From Methylocystaceae bacterium (GTDB taxonomy: Bacteria; Pseudomonadota; Alphaproteobacteria; Rhodospirillales; Terasakiellaceae): a stretch of DNA of 64,000 nucleotides. Position 1 is the first letter of the stretch. Each line of letters begins with the position of its first letter. The notes under the pieces are model-generated. The model saw nothing but the letters and a program-made list of their open reading frames with translations, was not told the origin of the DNA and made no database searches. Both the position numbers and the translations under genes were made by a program. Shown here one piece after another: positions 25,837 to 34,646 of the stretch. Location: the NCBI GenBank assembly GCA_013373205.1, contig JABXIG010000003.1:744001-808000 (forward strand). Reading direction: 5' to 3'.

Positions 25837-26985
25837 ATGGGTTTGCGCACTACATTTCTGGCAACCGTTTTTGCAACAACAATGGTTGCGACCTCGTCAT
25901 TTGCCATCGATACAACGGCGCGCGAAGCCTATATGGTGGATGCCAAGACAGGTCATGTCTTGTTAGAAAAAGACGCTGATGTTTCCATGCCGCCTGCGTC
26001 GATGAGCAAGCTCATGACCTTGTATCTTGTGTTTGAACGTTTAAAAGATGGCCGTTTAAAGCTGGATGATAAATTCAGTGTGTCTGAAAAAGCCTGGCGT
26101 AAAGGCGGGGCTGCTTCGGGCAGTTCCACCATGTTTCTGGAACCACGCCAAAAGGTCCGTGTTGAAGACCTGATCAAAGGGATCATTATTCAATCTGGCA
26201 ATGACGCATGCATTGTCGTCGCCGAAGCGATTGCCGGTTCGGAAAAGAATTTTGCCATTGAAATGACAGAAAAAGCCCGCGAACTGGGTATGGAAAATTC
26301 TCATTTTGCCAATGCGACGGGCTGGCCGGATCCGGGTCAACGCATGACAGCACATGATCTCTCCATTTTAGCGCAGGCGTTGATTGATGAATTTCCGGAA
26401 TATTATAAATATTTTGCTGAAAAGAATTTCAAATATAACGGTATTCGTCAAAGCAACCGCAACCCTCTTTTATATAAGACAATGGGGGCGGATGGCTTGA
26501 AAACAGGACACACGTCTGAAGCTGGCTATGGCTTGACCTCTTCTGCGATACGCGATGGGCGTCGTTTGGTCTTGGTGGTGAATGGCTTAAACAGCGTGCG
26601 TGCACGTTCAAGCGAGTCTGAACGTCTGATGGAATGGGGCTTTCGCGAGTTCAATAACTATGCCTTGTTCCAAAAGGGACAGGAAGTCTCCAGTGCCGAA
26701 CTTTGGCTGTCGAATAAACAAAGCGTAGGTCTTGTTATCGATCAAGATGTCGAAATCACCTTGCCGCGCAAAAGCCGCCGCCAGATGAAAGTCACGGTGC
26801 AATATGAAGGCCCCATCCCGGCCCCTGTTAAAAAAGGTCAGCAATTGGCAAAAGTCGTCATTAGCGCCCCGGATGTGAAAGATATCGAAATCCCGCTTTA
26901 TGCCGCTGAAGATGCAGAACGTCTGGGATTTGTCGGGCGCTTGGGTGCGGCTGTTAAATCCATTATCTGGGGTGTAACTGGGTAA
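25837..26985 (+). CDS. dacC: D-alanyl-D-alanine carboxypeptidase (PBP5/6 family)
   Basis: The 382-residue periplasmic enzyme removes terminal D-Ala from stem peptides. It has a signal peptide (1-23, ending SSFA). Its active-site motifs are SMSK at 55-58, SGN at 120-122 and KTG at 222-224. A C-terminal PBP5-type beta domain starts at about residue 280, and an amphipathic tail is likely the membrane anchor. It starts 1 bp after the rlpA stop and overlaps tmk by one base. The gene is the canonical copy; the SPOR-tailed paralogue is at 656-1843. Confidence 0.95.
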   Translation: MGLRTTFLATVFATTMVATSSFAIDTTAREAYMVDAKTGHVLLEKDADVSMPPASMSKLMTLYLVFERLKDGRLKLDDKFSVSEKAWRKGGAASGSSTMFLEPRQKVRVEDLIKGIIIQSGNDACIVVAEAIAGSEKNFAIEMTEKARELGMENSHFANATGWPDPGQRMTAHDLSILAQALIDEFPEYYKYFAEKNFKYNGIRQSNRNPLLYKTMGADGLKTGHTSEAGYGLTSSAIRDGRRLVLVVNGLNSVRARSSESERLMEWGFREFNNYALFQKGQEVSSAELWLSNKQSVGLVIDQDVEITLPRKSRRQMKVTVQYEGPIPAPVKKGQQLAKVVISAPDVKDIEIPLYAAEDAERLGFVGRLGAAVKSIIWGVTG

Positions 26986-27623
26986 TGGCTAAGGGGCGAT
27001 TTATTACCCTTGAAGGCGGTGAAGGTGCCGGAAAAAGTACCCAAACCCGTTTATTGAAAGAAGCCTTGGAAGCAAAAGGTCTTGATGTTGTCTTGACGCG
27101 AGAACCTGGCGGGAGTGTCGGGGCTGAAGAAATTCGCAATCTTCTGGTGAATGGTGATGTTGCCCGTTGGGATGGGATGACGGAAGCTTTACTTAATTTT
27201 GCCGCCCGGCGCGATCACTTGGTCAAAACTGTCTGGCCCGCCTTGGTACAAGGGGCATGGGTAATCTCTGATCGGTTTGCTGATTCAACCATTGCCTATC
27301 AGGGATATGGTCATGGTCTGGAGGTTTCTAAACTTTATGATCTCTGGCAGACCTCAATTGATGGCTTTAAACCGGATTTGACCTATGTTCTGGATCTTCC
27401 TGTGGAAACAGGGATTAAACGTGCCTTGGGCCGTGGGGCTGGGGAAGACCGTTATGAAAAAATGGGTGTGGATTTTCATCATCGCTTAAAATCAGGCTTT
27501 CTGGAAATTGCTGAAAAAGATACGTCACGTTGTTGTGTGATTGATGCCTCGCGTACCATCGGAGAAATTCAGAAAGATATGCAACAAGCCCTGTCCCAGA
27601 GGTTGGGGATTGAGCTGTCATGA
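26985..27623 (+). CDS. tmk: Thymidylate kinase
   Basis: Tmk phosphorylates dTMP to dTDP. The 212-residue product has the P-loop GGEGAGKS at 11-18, REPGGS, and the DRFADSTIAYQGYG block. Start and stop overlap both neighbours (TAATG with dacC, ATGA with holB), so it is tightly coupled in the operon. Confidence 0.96.
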   Translation: MAKGRFITLEGGEGAGKSTQTRLLKEALEAKGLDVVLTREPGGSVGAEEIRNLLVNGDVARWDGMTEALLNFAARRDHLVKTVWPALVQGAWVISDRFADSTIAYQGYGHGLEVSKLYDLWQTSIDGFKPDLTYVLDLPVETGIKRALGRGAGEDRYEKMGVDFHHRLKSGFLEIAEKDTSRCCVIDASRTIGEIQKDMQQALSQRLGIELS

Positions 27624-28729
27624 GTGATGACCATAAACTGGAACCTAAAACAACCCCGGACCTGATCGGCCATAGCGAAGCTGAGCAGACTCTGCTGGAA
27701 AGTTATAATTCTGGCCGCATGCACCATGCGTGGTTGATTACCGGGCCACGCGGGATTGGGAAAGCGACACTGGCTTATCGTTTTGCGCGATTTTTGTTAA
27801 AACATGGTAAGCCCGGTGAAGATGATGGCGATAGTCTATTTGGCGAAGCCTTGCCTGCCAGTGACCCAGAAACTCTGTATGTAAATCCTGATGATCCGGT
27901 CTTTCGTCGGATTGCTGCGGGGGGACATGCGGATTTAATGACGATTGAGCGAGAATTTGATGAAAAGAAAAACCGCTTTAAAGGTCAGATCGGTGTGGAT
28001 CGGGTCCGTGGTGTCGGCGCCTTTTTGGGGAAAACCTCTGCTGAAGGCGGCTGGCGTGTTGTGGTGATTGATGCTGCAGACGAAATGAACCGAAATTCCG
28101 CCAATGCTGTCTTAAAAGTGTTGGAAGAACCACCTGCACAGGCTGTCTTGTTGTTATTGGCCCATAATCCGGGACGTTTGCTGCCAACTATTCGTTCACG
28201 GTGTCGCACCCTTAATTTAAATAGTCTGTCAGATGAAATCATCACCGACTTGATGGCAAAACATGCCCCCGATTCGTCCGCAGAAGAAGCTTTAGGGCTT
28301 GCAAAACTGGCAGAAGGCAGCTTTGGTCGTGCCCTTTCGCTTTATGAAGAAGGTGGACTTGAACTGCATCAGGAGCTGTTAAAACTGCTTTCCACCTTGC
28401 CGCAATTGGACGTGGAAGCCTTGCATAAGCTAGGGGATAAGATGGCACGTGCGGGTGCAGATGAAGCCTTTCGCACCCTTGGTGATTTGCTAAGATGGTG
28501 GTTAGGACGCTTGATCTCCCAAGGCGCACGCGCTAAGACCTCAGGGCTTGGCTTAAGTGAGACAGAAGACGCCTTGATGGTGCGCATTGCCCAAAATAGC
28601 GATGTGACCCAACTCATGGACGTTTGGCGCAAGATCGGTGATTTGTTCGATCAGGCCCAAAGCGGAAATCTGGATCGCAAACAAGCCTTGCTGAATTCTT
28701 TTCTCGCCCTTGAAGGGGCAGTAAAATAG
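27620..28729 (+). CDS. holB: DNA polymerase III subunit delta'
   Basis: Delta' is part of the clamp loader. The 369-residue AAA+ protein has Walker A GPRGIGK at 42-48, the sensor-like VVIDAADEMNRNSANAVLK and EPPAQAVLLLLAHNPGRLLPTIRSRCR. It overlaps the tmk stop by 4 bp. The tmk-holB-metG-tatD order is widely conserved. Confidence 0.95.
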   Translation: MSDDHKLEPKTTPDLIGHSEAEQTLLESYNSGRMHHAWLITGPRGIGKATLAYRFARFLLKHGKPGEDDGDSLFGEALPASDPETLYVNPDDPVFRRIAAGGHADLMTIEREFDEKKNRFKGQIGVDRVRGVGAFLGKTSAEGGWRVVVIDAADEMNRNSANAVLKVLEEPPAQAVLLLLAHNPGRLLPTIRSRCRTLNLNSLSDEIITDLMAKHAPDSSAEEALGLAKLAEGSFGRALSLYEEGGLELHQELLKLLSTLPQLDVEALHKLGDKMARAGADEAFRTLGDLLRWWLGRLISQGARAKTSGLGLSETEDALMVRIAQNSDVTQLMDVWRKIGDLFDQAQSGNLDRKQALLNSFLALEGAVK

Positions 28730-28764
28730 TAACCATAATCAATTATTATTGTCTGGAGTGACCC

Positions 28765-30492
28765 ATGACGGGATCGACACCTTTTTACATCACAACGCCC
28801 ATTTATTATGTGAACGATAAACCGCATATCGGTCATGCTTATACCTCTTTGGCCTGTGATGTGATGGCCCGCTTCAAGCGTTTGGATGGTTATGATGTAA
28901 AATTTCTGACCGGGACCGACGAACATGGTCAGAAGGTTGAAAATTCAGCTAATGCCAAAGGTGTTGATCCGCAAAGCTTCACGGATGGTGTTTCGCAAAA
29001 CTTTCGTGATCTGGCGGCCTTTATGGGCTACACCAACGACGATTTTATCCGCACAACGGAAGAACGTCATAAAAAATCATGTCAGGCACTGTGGAACAAG
29101 CTTCTGGAAAATGGAGATATTTATCTTGGGGCTTATGAAGGCTGGTATGCGGTGCGTGATGAAGCCTTTTACACGGAAGATGAAACCGAGAAAAAGCCAG
29201 ACGGCACGCGTGTAGCCAAAGCCAGTGGTGCCGAAGTCGAATGGATGGAAGAACCGAGCTATTTCTTTAAACTGTCAGCCTGGGAAGATCGCTTGCTGGC
29301 ATTTTATGAAGCCAACCCGGATTTCATCCTGCCGAAATCTCGCCGTAATGAAGTGTTGAGCTTTGTTAAAGGTGGCTTACAAGACCTTTCCGTTTCCAGA
29401 ACAACCTTTAAATGGGGCATTCCAGTGCCCAATGATGATGCCCATATCATGTATGTATGGCTGGATGCGTTGACCAACTATATTACCGCTTGTGGTTATC
29501 CAGACACAGATGCGGCCGATTATCAGAAATATTGGCCTGCGGATGTACATATGGTGGGCAAGGATATTCTGCGCTTCCACGCGGTTTATTGGCCAGCATT
29601 CTTGATGGCGGCGGACTTACCTGCACCGAAACGGGTCTTTGCTCATGGTTGGTGGACCAATGAAGGTCAGAAAATTTCAAAATCACTTGGCAACGTAATT
29701 GACCCGATTGATCTGGTGAATAAATACGGTTTAGATCAAGTGCGTTACTTCCTTCTGCGCGAAGTACCGTTTGGCAATGATGGGGATTTTGCCCATTCTG
29801 CTATGGTCTCGCGCATGAACGGCGAACTGGCAAATGACCTTGGTAACCTGTCGCAACGGGTTCTGTCCATGGTGGTTAAAAACTGTGATGGTGTTGTGCC
29901 GACACCGGGTGAATTTACTGTAGAAGATAACGCAATGCTGGCACAGGCCTATGGCTTGCTGGAAGCTGTGCGTACCAAGATCGATGTACAGTCTTTCCAT
30001 GAAGCGATTGAAGCGATCTGGCTTGTGATCCGTGCCGCCAATGGTTATGTCGATCATCAGGCCCCGTGGAAGTTGAAAAAAGAAGATCCGGCGCGCATGG
30101 CGACGGTGCTTTATGTGCTGTCCGAAACGATCCGCAATGTGGCTTTGTTACTTCAGCCTTTAATGCCAACTAGTATGGACAAGATGCTGGGGCTTCTTGA
30201 AATTGGCGAAGAAAATCGCACATTTGCTTTTTGCGGTGAGGCAGGGGCCTTGAAACCGGGAACTGCTTTGGAAAAACCGGAAGGGGTCTTCCCGCGCTTT
30301 ATCGATCATGAAGAACTGGAAAAGTCTTACGAAGGTAAAGACGGCAAGTTCCTGATCAAGCGAGCCTTGCGACAAAATCCAAAAAATAAAGAAACTGTTT
30401 TCGAGATCGTGCGTGAAAATGGTGATGTGGAAGAACTGCTGTCCACCGATCTTGAAAAAGCAAAAGAGAAGGGGGCTTTGACGCAAGTCTGA
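28765..30492 (+). CDS. metG: Methionyl-tRNA synthetase
   Basis: This class I synthetase charges tRNA-Met. The 575-residue protein has the HIGH motif (HIGH at 21-24), the KMSKS equivalent KISKS at 303-307, and the family blocks TGTDEHGQK and WLDALTNYI. There is no C-terminal EMAP-like tRNA-binding domain and it is shorter than the E. coli enzyme, as is usual for alphaproteobacteria. It sits between holB and tatD in the same operon. Confidence 0.97.
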   Translation: MTGSTPFYITTPIYYVNDKPHIGHAYTSLACDVMARFKRLDGYDVKFLTGTDEHGQKVENSANAKGVDPQSFTDGVSQNFRDLAAFMGYTNDDFIRTTEERHKKSCQALWNKLLENGDIYLGAYEGWYAVRDEAFYTEDETEKKPDGTRVAKASGAEVEWMEEPSYFFKLSAWEDRLLAFYEANPDFILPKSRRNEVLSFVKGGLQDLSVSRTTFKWGIPVPNDDAHIMYVWLDALTNYITACGYPDTDAADYQKYWPADVHMVGKDILRFHAVYWPAFLMAADLPAPKRVFAHGWWTNEGQKISKSLGNVIDPIDLVNKYGLDQVRYFLLREVPFGNDGDFAHSAMVSRMNGELANDLGNLSQRVLSMVVKNCDGVVPTPGEFTVEDNAMLAQAYGLLEAVRTKIDVQSFHEAIEAIWLVIRAANGYVDHQAPWKLKKEDPARMATVLYVLSETIRNVALLLQPLMPTSMDKMLGLLEIGEENRTFAFCGEAGALKPGTALEKPEGVFPRFIDHEELEKSYEGKDGKFLIKRALRQNPKNKETVFEIVRENGDVEELLSTDLEKAKEKGALTQV

Positions 30493-30505
30493 GCCCAAAT
30501 CATAG

Positions 30506-31291
30506 ATGTTAGTCGATAGCCATTGTCATTTGGACTTCCCTGATTTTAAGGAAGATTTCGATGCCGTTTTAACCCGGGCCGAAGACGCCGGGGTTAAAAC
30601 CATGATGACCATTTGCACCTATGTGACCAAATTTGATCAGGTCCATGACATCGCAAAGGCCCATGACAATATCTATTGCACCATTGGGATTCATCCTCAT
30701 AACGCAGAAAATGAACCGGAAATTTCTGTGGAAGATTTGACTGGGCCTGCGGCAAGCAGCGACAAAGTTATTGGTTTTGGGGAAACCGGGCTGGATTATT
30801 TTTATGATCATAGTCCGCGAGATATTCAACAAAAACAGTTTCACACCCATATCGAAGCTGCACGGGTGCTGGATTTGCCTGTTATTATCCATACACGCGA
30901 GGCTGAAGAAGATACACTGGCGATCATTGAAGAAGAAATGGCCAAAGCTCCGTTTAAGGGCCTGATCCATTGCTTTTCAGCGTCCAAAGCCTTTGCCGAT
31001 CGTGTGGTCGAGCTGGGGCTTTATATCTCCATTTCCGGCATTGTGACCTTTAAAAAGGCCGATGACTTGCGTGCAGCTATCGCTGATGTGCCTCTAGATC
31101 GTTTTTTAGTCGAGACAGACGCGCCTTACCTTGCCCCCATACCCAAACGTGGTAAACGTAACGAGCCAGCCTACACGGCCCATACAGCGGCTAAATTAGC
31201 TGAAATTAAAGGTGTGAGCCAAGAAGAGCTTGCCGAGCAGACGACCGATAATTTCTTCACGCTCTTTTCCAAAGCGAAACGAACCTGCTGA
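30506..31291 (+). CDS. TatD family hydrolase
   Basis: This is a metal-dependent deoxyribonuclease-like TIM-barrel enzyme. The 261-residue product has the DSHCHLDF metal motif (His6, His8), IGIHPHNAE, GETGLDYFYD, PVIIHTREAEED and VETDAPYLAP. It lies 13 bp after metG and overlaps the MBL gene by one base. Its exact homologue is probably YcfH rather than TatD itself. Confidence 0.95.
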   Translation: MLVDSHCHLDFPDFKEDFDAVLTRAEDAGVKTMMTICTYVTKFDQVHDIAKAHDNIYCTIGIHPHNAENEPEISVEDLTGPAASSDKVIGFGETGLDYFYDHSPRDIQQKQFHTHIEAARVLDLPVIIHTREAEEDTLAIIEEEMAKAPFKGLIHCFSASKAFADRVVELGLYISISGIVTFKKADDLRAAIADVPLDRFLVETDAPYLAPIPKRGKRNEPAYTAHTAAKLAEIKGVSQEELAEQTTDNFFTLFSKAKRTC

Positions 31292-32064
31292 TGAAGGTCA
31301 CGATCTTAGGCTGCGGCCCTTCAGGCGGTGTCCCCGGGATCGGGAACTATTGGGGCAAGTGTGACCCGGACAATCCCAAGAACAGACGCTTAAGGCCGTC
31401 TATCTTAATCGAAGATAGTGACCTATCCCTACTAGTAGATACATCACCAGATGTCCGTCAGCAGCTGTTAAACGCCGAAATGACGCGACTGGATGCGGTG
31501 CTTTATACCCATGGCCATGCGGATCATTTGCATGGGATCGATGACCTGCGCAGTATTAACCGTCTGCAAAATGCTGCTTTGCCGATTTATCTTAATCAAG
31601 AAACATTGGACCACATCTCACAGCGTTTTGGCTATGTGCTGGAACCGTTGGCAGAAGGCGTTGATGTTTTCTATAAACCCGTTTTGATCCCAAACCTGGT
31701 GGAAACAGGAAAGCCGTTTGAGGTCGCCGGACAGAGCGTCATGCCGATCCTGCAGGATCATGGCTATTGTGAAACGATCGGCTATCGCTTAGGCGATTTT
31801 GCATATTCCACCGATGTTGTCTCTATGACTCAAGAAAGCCTTGATCTGTTAAAAGGCATCAAGGTTTGGGTCATCGGCACGCTGGTCGATTTCCCACACC
31901 AGACCCATGCGGACGTGGATAAGGCATTAAACTGGATAAAAGAGGTCGCACCAGAGAGGGCGTTTTTGACGCATTTGGGTACTGGATTGGACTATCAGGC
32001 GCTGACAGAGAAATTACCAGATCATGTGCGGCCTTGCTTCGATGGGCTTGAGATCGTGGTTTGA
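31291..32064 (+). CDS. MBL fold metallo-hydrolase (PhnP-like)
   Basis: The 257-residue protein has the metal-binding HGHADH at 74-79, and its start MKVTILGCGPSGGVPGIG is typical of the PhnP/phosphoribosyl cyclic phosphate phosphodiesterase group. Further ligands lie in DHGYCETIGYR and near the C-terminus (TLVDFPHQTHADVDKAL). It is the last gene of the rlpA-to-MBL run and is coupled to tatD by TGATG. The substrate is not certain; no phn genes are nearby. Confidence 0.9.
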   Translation: MKVTILGCGPSGGVPGIGNYWGKCDPDNPKNRRLRPSILIEDSDLSLLVDTSPDVRQQLLNAEMTRLDAVLYTHGHADHLHGIDDLRSINRLQNAALPIYLNQETLDHISQRFGYVLEPLAEGVDVFYKPVLIPNLVETGKPFEVAGQSVMPILQDHGYCETIGYRLGDFAYSTDVVSMTQESLDLLKGIKVWVIGTLVDFPHQTHADVDKALNWIKEVAPERAFLTHLGTGLDYQALTEKLPDHVRPCFDGLEIVV

Positions 32065-32115
32065 CTCAATCGAAATCTTTCAAATTTGCTAGAATCAAAT
32101 AAATGATTCTATGAG

Positions 32116-32145
32116 GCTCCCTTGGATAAAAAGGGAGCTTTTTTT
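32116..32145 (+). terminator. Terminator of the metG-tatD-MBL operon
   Basis: A perfect 8-bp stem GCTCCCTT/AAGGGAGC (32116-32123 with 32131-32138) and 7-nt loop are followed by seven T. Confidence 0.93.
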
Positions 32146-32694
32146 GTGCGTTTTTCGCTTCAGCGAAGACTCATTTTATTGAGTCAATTTACCTAAATAT
32201 TTTCTAATCTGTTTAGCTTTTTTAGGCTGCTGAACTGGGGTTAGAACGAGACCGTGACCGGACGGCGGGGCAATTGCCAGCCGCCCCAAAGTAGAAAACT
32301 TAAAGCACGTCTGTGCATCAAACAGCAAAGAATTTACGAAAGTAGATATTACATTAACTCCACAAGTTCACATTCAATATACGCGTAAGTAATTAATGTA
32401 TATTATATATTTAAAAGATACATAATATACATTATGCGACATTATTGATGAGTATAAAATGAGGCGCCTCAGTTGGTTTAAGTTTCTCCCCTCATGTGAA
32501 TTTACTTTAACTTTGTGCATCACTTCTCGGTTGTGGTGCCTAAAGCTGCATATAAAATCAAGTTTCTGAGCTTAGTAAAAATGGATATCATTTTTCTGGC
32601 CACACTTATGCGGGCTTTCTTTTTCCAATTCGGTCTTTCTTGTCGATTTATTCTCAGGCATTGTGGCGGGCAAAATTTCTAGCCTGTTTGATCT
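32146..32694. other. Gene-free structured intergenic stretch upstream of mazG
   Basis: No coding frame with a credible start or product is present in about 550 bp. It contains a GACTCA/TGAGTC hairpin near 32168 and a GC-rich hairpin at 32264-32285 (GGCGG and GGC arms closing an AATT loop). It also holds a 13-bp AT inverted repeat (32394-32434) and a 12-bp perfect palindrome TGAGGCGCCTCA at 32460-32471. The middle is clearly more AT-rich than the neighbouring genes. It could host a small RNA or regulator sites; I find no tRNA. Confidence 0.5.
32394..32434. repeat. 13-bp perfect inverted repeat
   Basis: The arms TAATGTATATTAT (32394-32406) and ATAATATACATTA (32422-32434) are exact inverses with a 15-nt spacer. 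The symmetry fits a dimeric regulator site or an AU-rich hairpin. No neighbouring gene encodes an obvious cognate regulator. Confidence 0.7.
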
Positions 32695-33546
32695 ATGGAG
32701 AGCCGAACCGTGAAGAATTATGAAAAGTCATCTTTTGACAGCGAGATCACCCGCCTGTTGGCAATTATGGAAAAATTACGTGATCCGGACACGGGCTGCC
32801 CTTGGGATATTGAACAGACTTTCGCAACGATTGCGCCTCACACGATTGAAGAGGCATATGAGGTTGCGGACGCGATTGAACATGAAGACTGGCCTCACCT
32901 GCGCGAAGAATTGGGTGATCTATTGTTGCAGGTGGTCTTTCATGCGCAGATGGCAAAAGATCAAAATATGTTTGATTTCAATGATGTGGCAAATGGGATC
33001 GTTGAAAAGATGCTAAAACGTCATCCGCATGTTTTTGGCAATGATGTTATTGAAACAGCAGATGCCCAGACCATTGCCTGGGAGGCGCAAAAAGAAGCAG
33101 AACGCAAAGAAAAAGCAGCTGAAAAAGGTGAGGAACCCCCTTCTGCACTGGATGGTGTTGCAGGTGGTTTGCCTTCACTGACCCGGGCATTGAAATTACA
33201 AAAACGTGCTGTGCGCGTTGGATTTGACTGGCCCGATGTAAATGGCGTTTTGGATAAAGTTCGCGAGGAACTGGAAGAAGTCGAAGAAGAGGTTCGTGAG
33301 GCCAATATCTCTCAAGAACGTATCAAGGATGAGATCGGGGATTTGCTCTTTACTGTGGTCAATCTGGCACGATGGGCAGATGTGGATCCGGACAGTGCGT
33401 TACGCTCCTGCAATGTTAAATTTGAACGTCGCTTTAAAGCGATGGAAAATGGTGTTCGTGCCAGTGGAAAAGAGATGCAAGAAGCTACTTTGGAAGAGAT
33501 GCAGGGTCATTGGCAGACGGTAAAAGAAAGCGAGAAAAAGAATTAA
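32695..33546 (+). CDS. mazG: Nucleoside triphosphate pyrophosphohydrolase MazG
   Basis: MazG hydrolyses NTPs to NMPs and pyrophosphate, moderating (p)ppGpp and removing damaged nucleotides. The 283-residue protein has two MazG domains. The first contains EEAYEVADAI...EELGDLL and the second EELEEVEEEV...DEIGDLL (ExxE...ExxD metal ligands), linked by a Lys/Glu-rich insert. ATG 32695 is listed, but GTG 32710 is equally likely because GGAG at 32697-32700 would serve it. It lies apart from hfq-hflX, next to which it often sits in relatives. Confidence 0.95.
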   Translation: MESRTVKNYEKSSFDSEITRLLAIMEKLRDPDTGCPWDIEQTFATIAPHTIEEAYEVADAIEHEDWPHLREELGDLLLQVVFHAQMAKDQNMFDFNDVANGIVEKMLKRHPHVFGNDVIETADAQTIAWEAQKEAERKEKAAEKGEEPPSALDGVAGGLPSLTRALKLQKRAVRVGFDWPDVNGVLDKVREELEEVEEEVREANISQERIKDEIGDLLFTVVNLARWADVDPDSALRSCNVKFERRFKAMENGVRASGKEMQEATLEEMQGHWQTVKESEKKN

Positions 33547-33600
33547 CTTTAGCCTTTAAGTAATTGGTAGTATTGTATTTTTCTCGCTTCTTAAAGTGAT

Positions 33601-34467
33601 TTATTTATCGCGAACAAGCTTAATCAAACTGGAGGTATCCCAGTTGCCGCCGCCGCGCTTTTGGATTTCGCCATAGTACTGATCGATGAGCGCTGTCGAG
33701 GGTAATCTGGCCCCATTTCGACGCGCTTCATCCAGACAAATCCCGAGGTCTTTTCGGACCAGATCGACGGCAAAACCGAAGTCGAATTTATCGTCAATCA
33801 TGGTGTAACCACGGTTCTCCAGTTGCCATGAACCGGCAGCGCCTTTTGAGATAACATCCACGACTTTTTTGGCATCAAGGCCTGCGGTTTCAGCAAAAGC
33901 CAAGCCTTCGGCAATCCCCTGCACAGCCGACACAAAAGTGATCTGGTTGACCATCTTGGTCAATTGCCCTGCCCCCACAGGTCCCATCAGGGTGACGGCG
34001 CGCCCATAGGCTTGCATGACAGGTTCTGCTTTTGCAAAATCTTCTTCTGTGCCGCCAACCATAACGGTCAAGACACCGTTTTCTGCGCCTGCCTGACCAC
34101 CGGACACCGGAGCATCCATGAAAGAAAGGCCCATGTCTTTCGCAACAGCCGCCATTTCACGCGCAACATCAGCAGAGGCTGTCGTGTGATCTACAAAGAG
34201 AGAGCCTTTGTCCATAGCGCCAAAAGCGCCATTTTCGCCTGTACAGATGCTTCTAAGGTCATCATCGTTACCTACACAAGCAAAAACGATTTCCGCGCCT
34301 GTGGCAGCTTCTGACGGCGTTTTACTCAAACTGCCACCATATTCACTCACCCATTTTTCAGCTTTTGCCGTTGTGCGATTATAGACTGTGACTTCATGAC
34401 CTGCTTTGATGAGATGCCCTGCCATCGGATATCCCATGACGCCCAGCCCTAAAAATGCGACTTTCAT
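33601..34467 (-). CDS. NAD(P)-dependent beta-hydroxyacid dehydrogenase (3-hydroxyisobutyrate dehydrogenase / GarR family)
   Basis: The 288-residue oxidoreductase has the Rossmann motif GLGVMGYPMAGHL, the substrate-binding DAPVSGGQAGAENG and the catalytic Lys in GAGQLTKMVNQ. Candidate substrates are 3-hydroxyisobutyrate, tartronate semialdehyde or succinic semialdehyde; these cannot be separated by motif. AAAGG precedes the ATG. It is convergent with mazG and has no operon partner. Confidence 0.9.
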   Translation of the reverse strand: MKVAFLGLGVMGYPMAGHLIKAGHEVTVYNRTTAKAEKWVSEYGGSLSKTPSEAATGAEIVFACVGNDDDLRSICTGENGAFGAMDKGSLFVDHTTASADVAREMAAVAKDMGLSFMDAPVSGGQAGAENGVLTVMVGGTEEDFAKAEPVMQAYGRAVTLMGPVGAGQLTKMVNQITFVSAVQGIAEGLAFAETAGLDAKKVVDVISKGAAGSWQLENRGYTMIDDKFDFGFAVDLVRKDLGICLDEARRNGARLPSTALIDQYYGEIQKRGGGNWDTSSLIKLVRDK

Positions 34468-34614
34468 TTATGTTGCCTTTCGTTTCTTAGAATTGTTTCA
34501 GGCAGTATAGAAGGCGGATGAAAGGGTGGCAAAGGTTAGTTTGATATGGTGACAATCTAGCTGTTTTTCTGCGAAAGCAGGGGGGGCTTTAAACAGTGGG
34601 TAGTGTAAATGTTT

Positions 34615-34640
34615 TAAAAGGCCCCTGTTTTCACAGGGGC
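34615..34640 (-). terminator. Terminator of recQ
   Basis: The stem GCCCCTGT/ACAGGGGC (34621-34628 with 34633-34640), with loop TTTC, is followed on the minus strand by CTTTTAAAA. It starts 6 bp past the recQ stop. The stem arms are identical to those of the terminator at 606-625. Confidence 0.8.
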
Positions 34641-34646
34641 ACGGTG

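Noticed and set aside
32146-32694. tRNA gene in the mazG upstream gap
   Set aside because: There is no GTTCGA-type T-loop with a cloverleaf around it on either strand.
32695-33546. MazG as part of a toxin-antitoxin locus
   Set aside because: It has the full two-domain length of the housekeeping NTP pyrophosphohydrolase, and no mazEF genes are adjacent.
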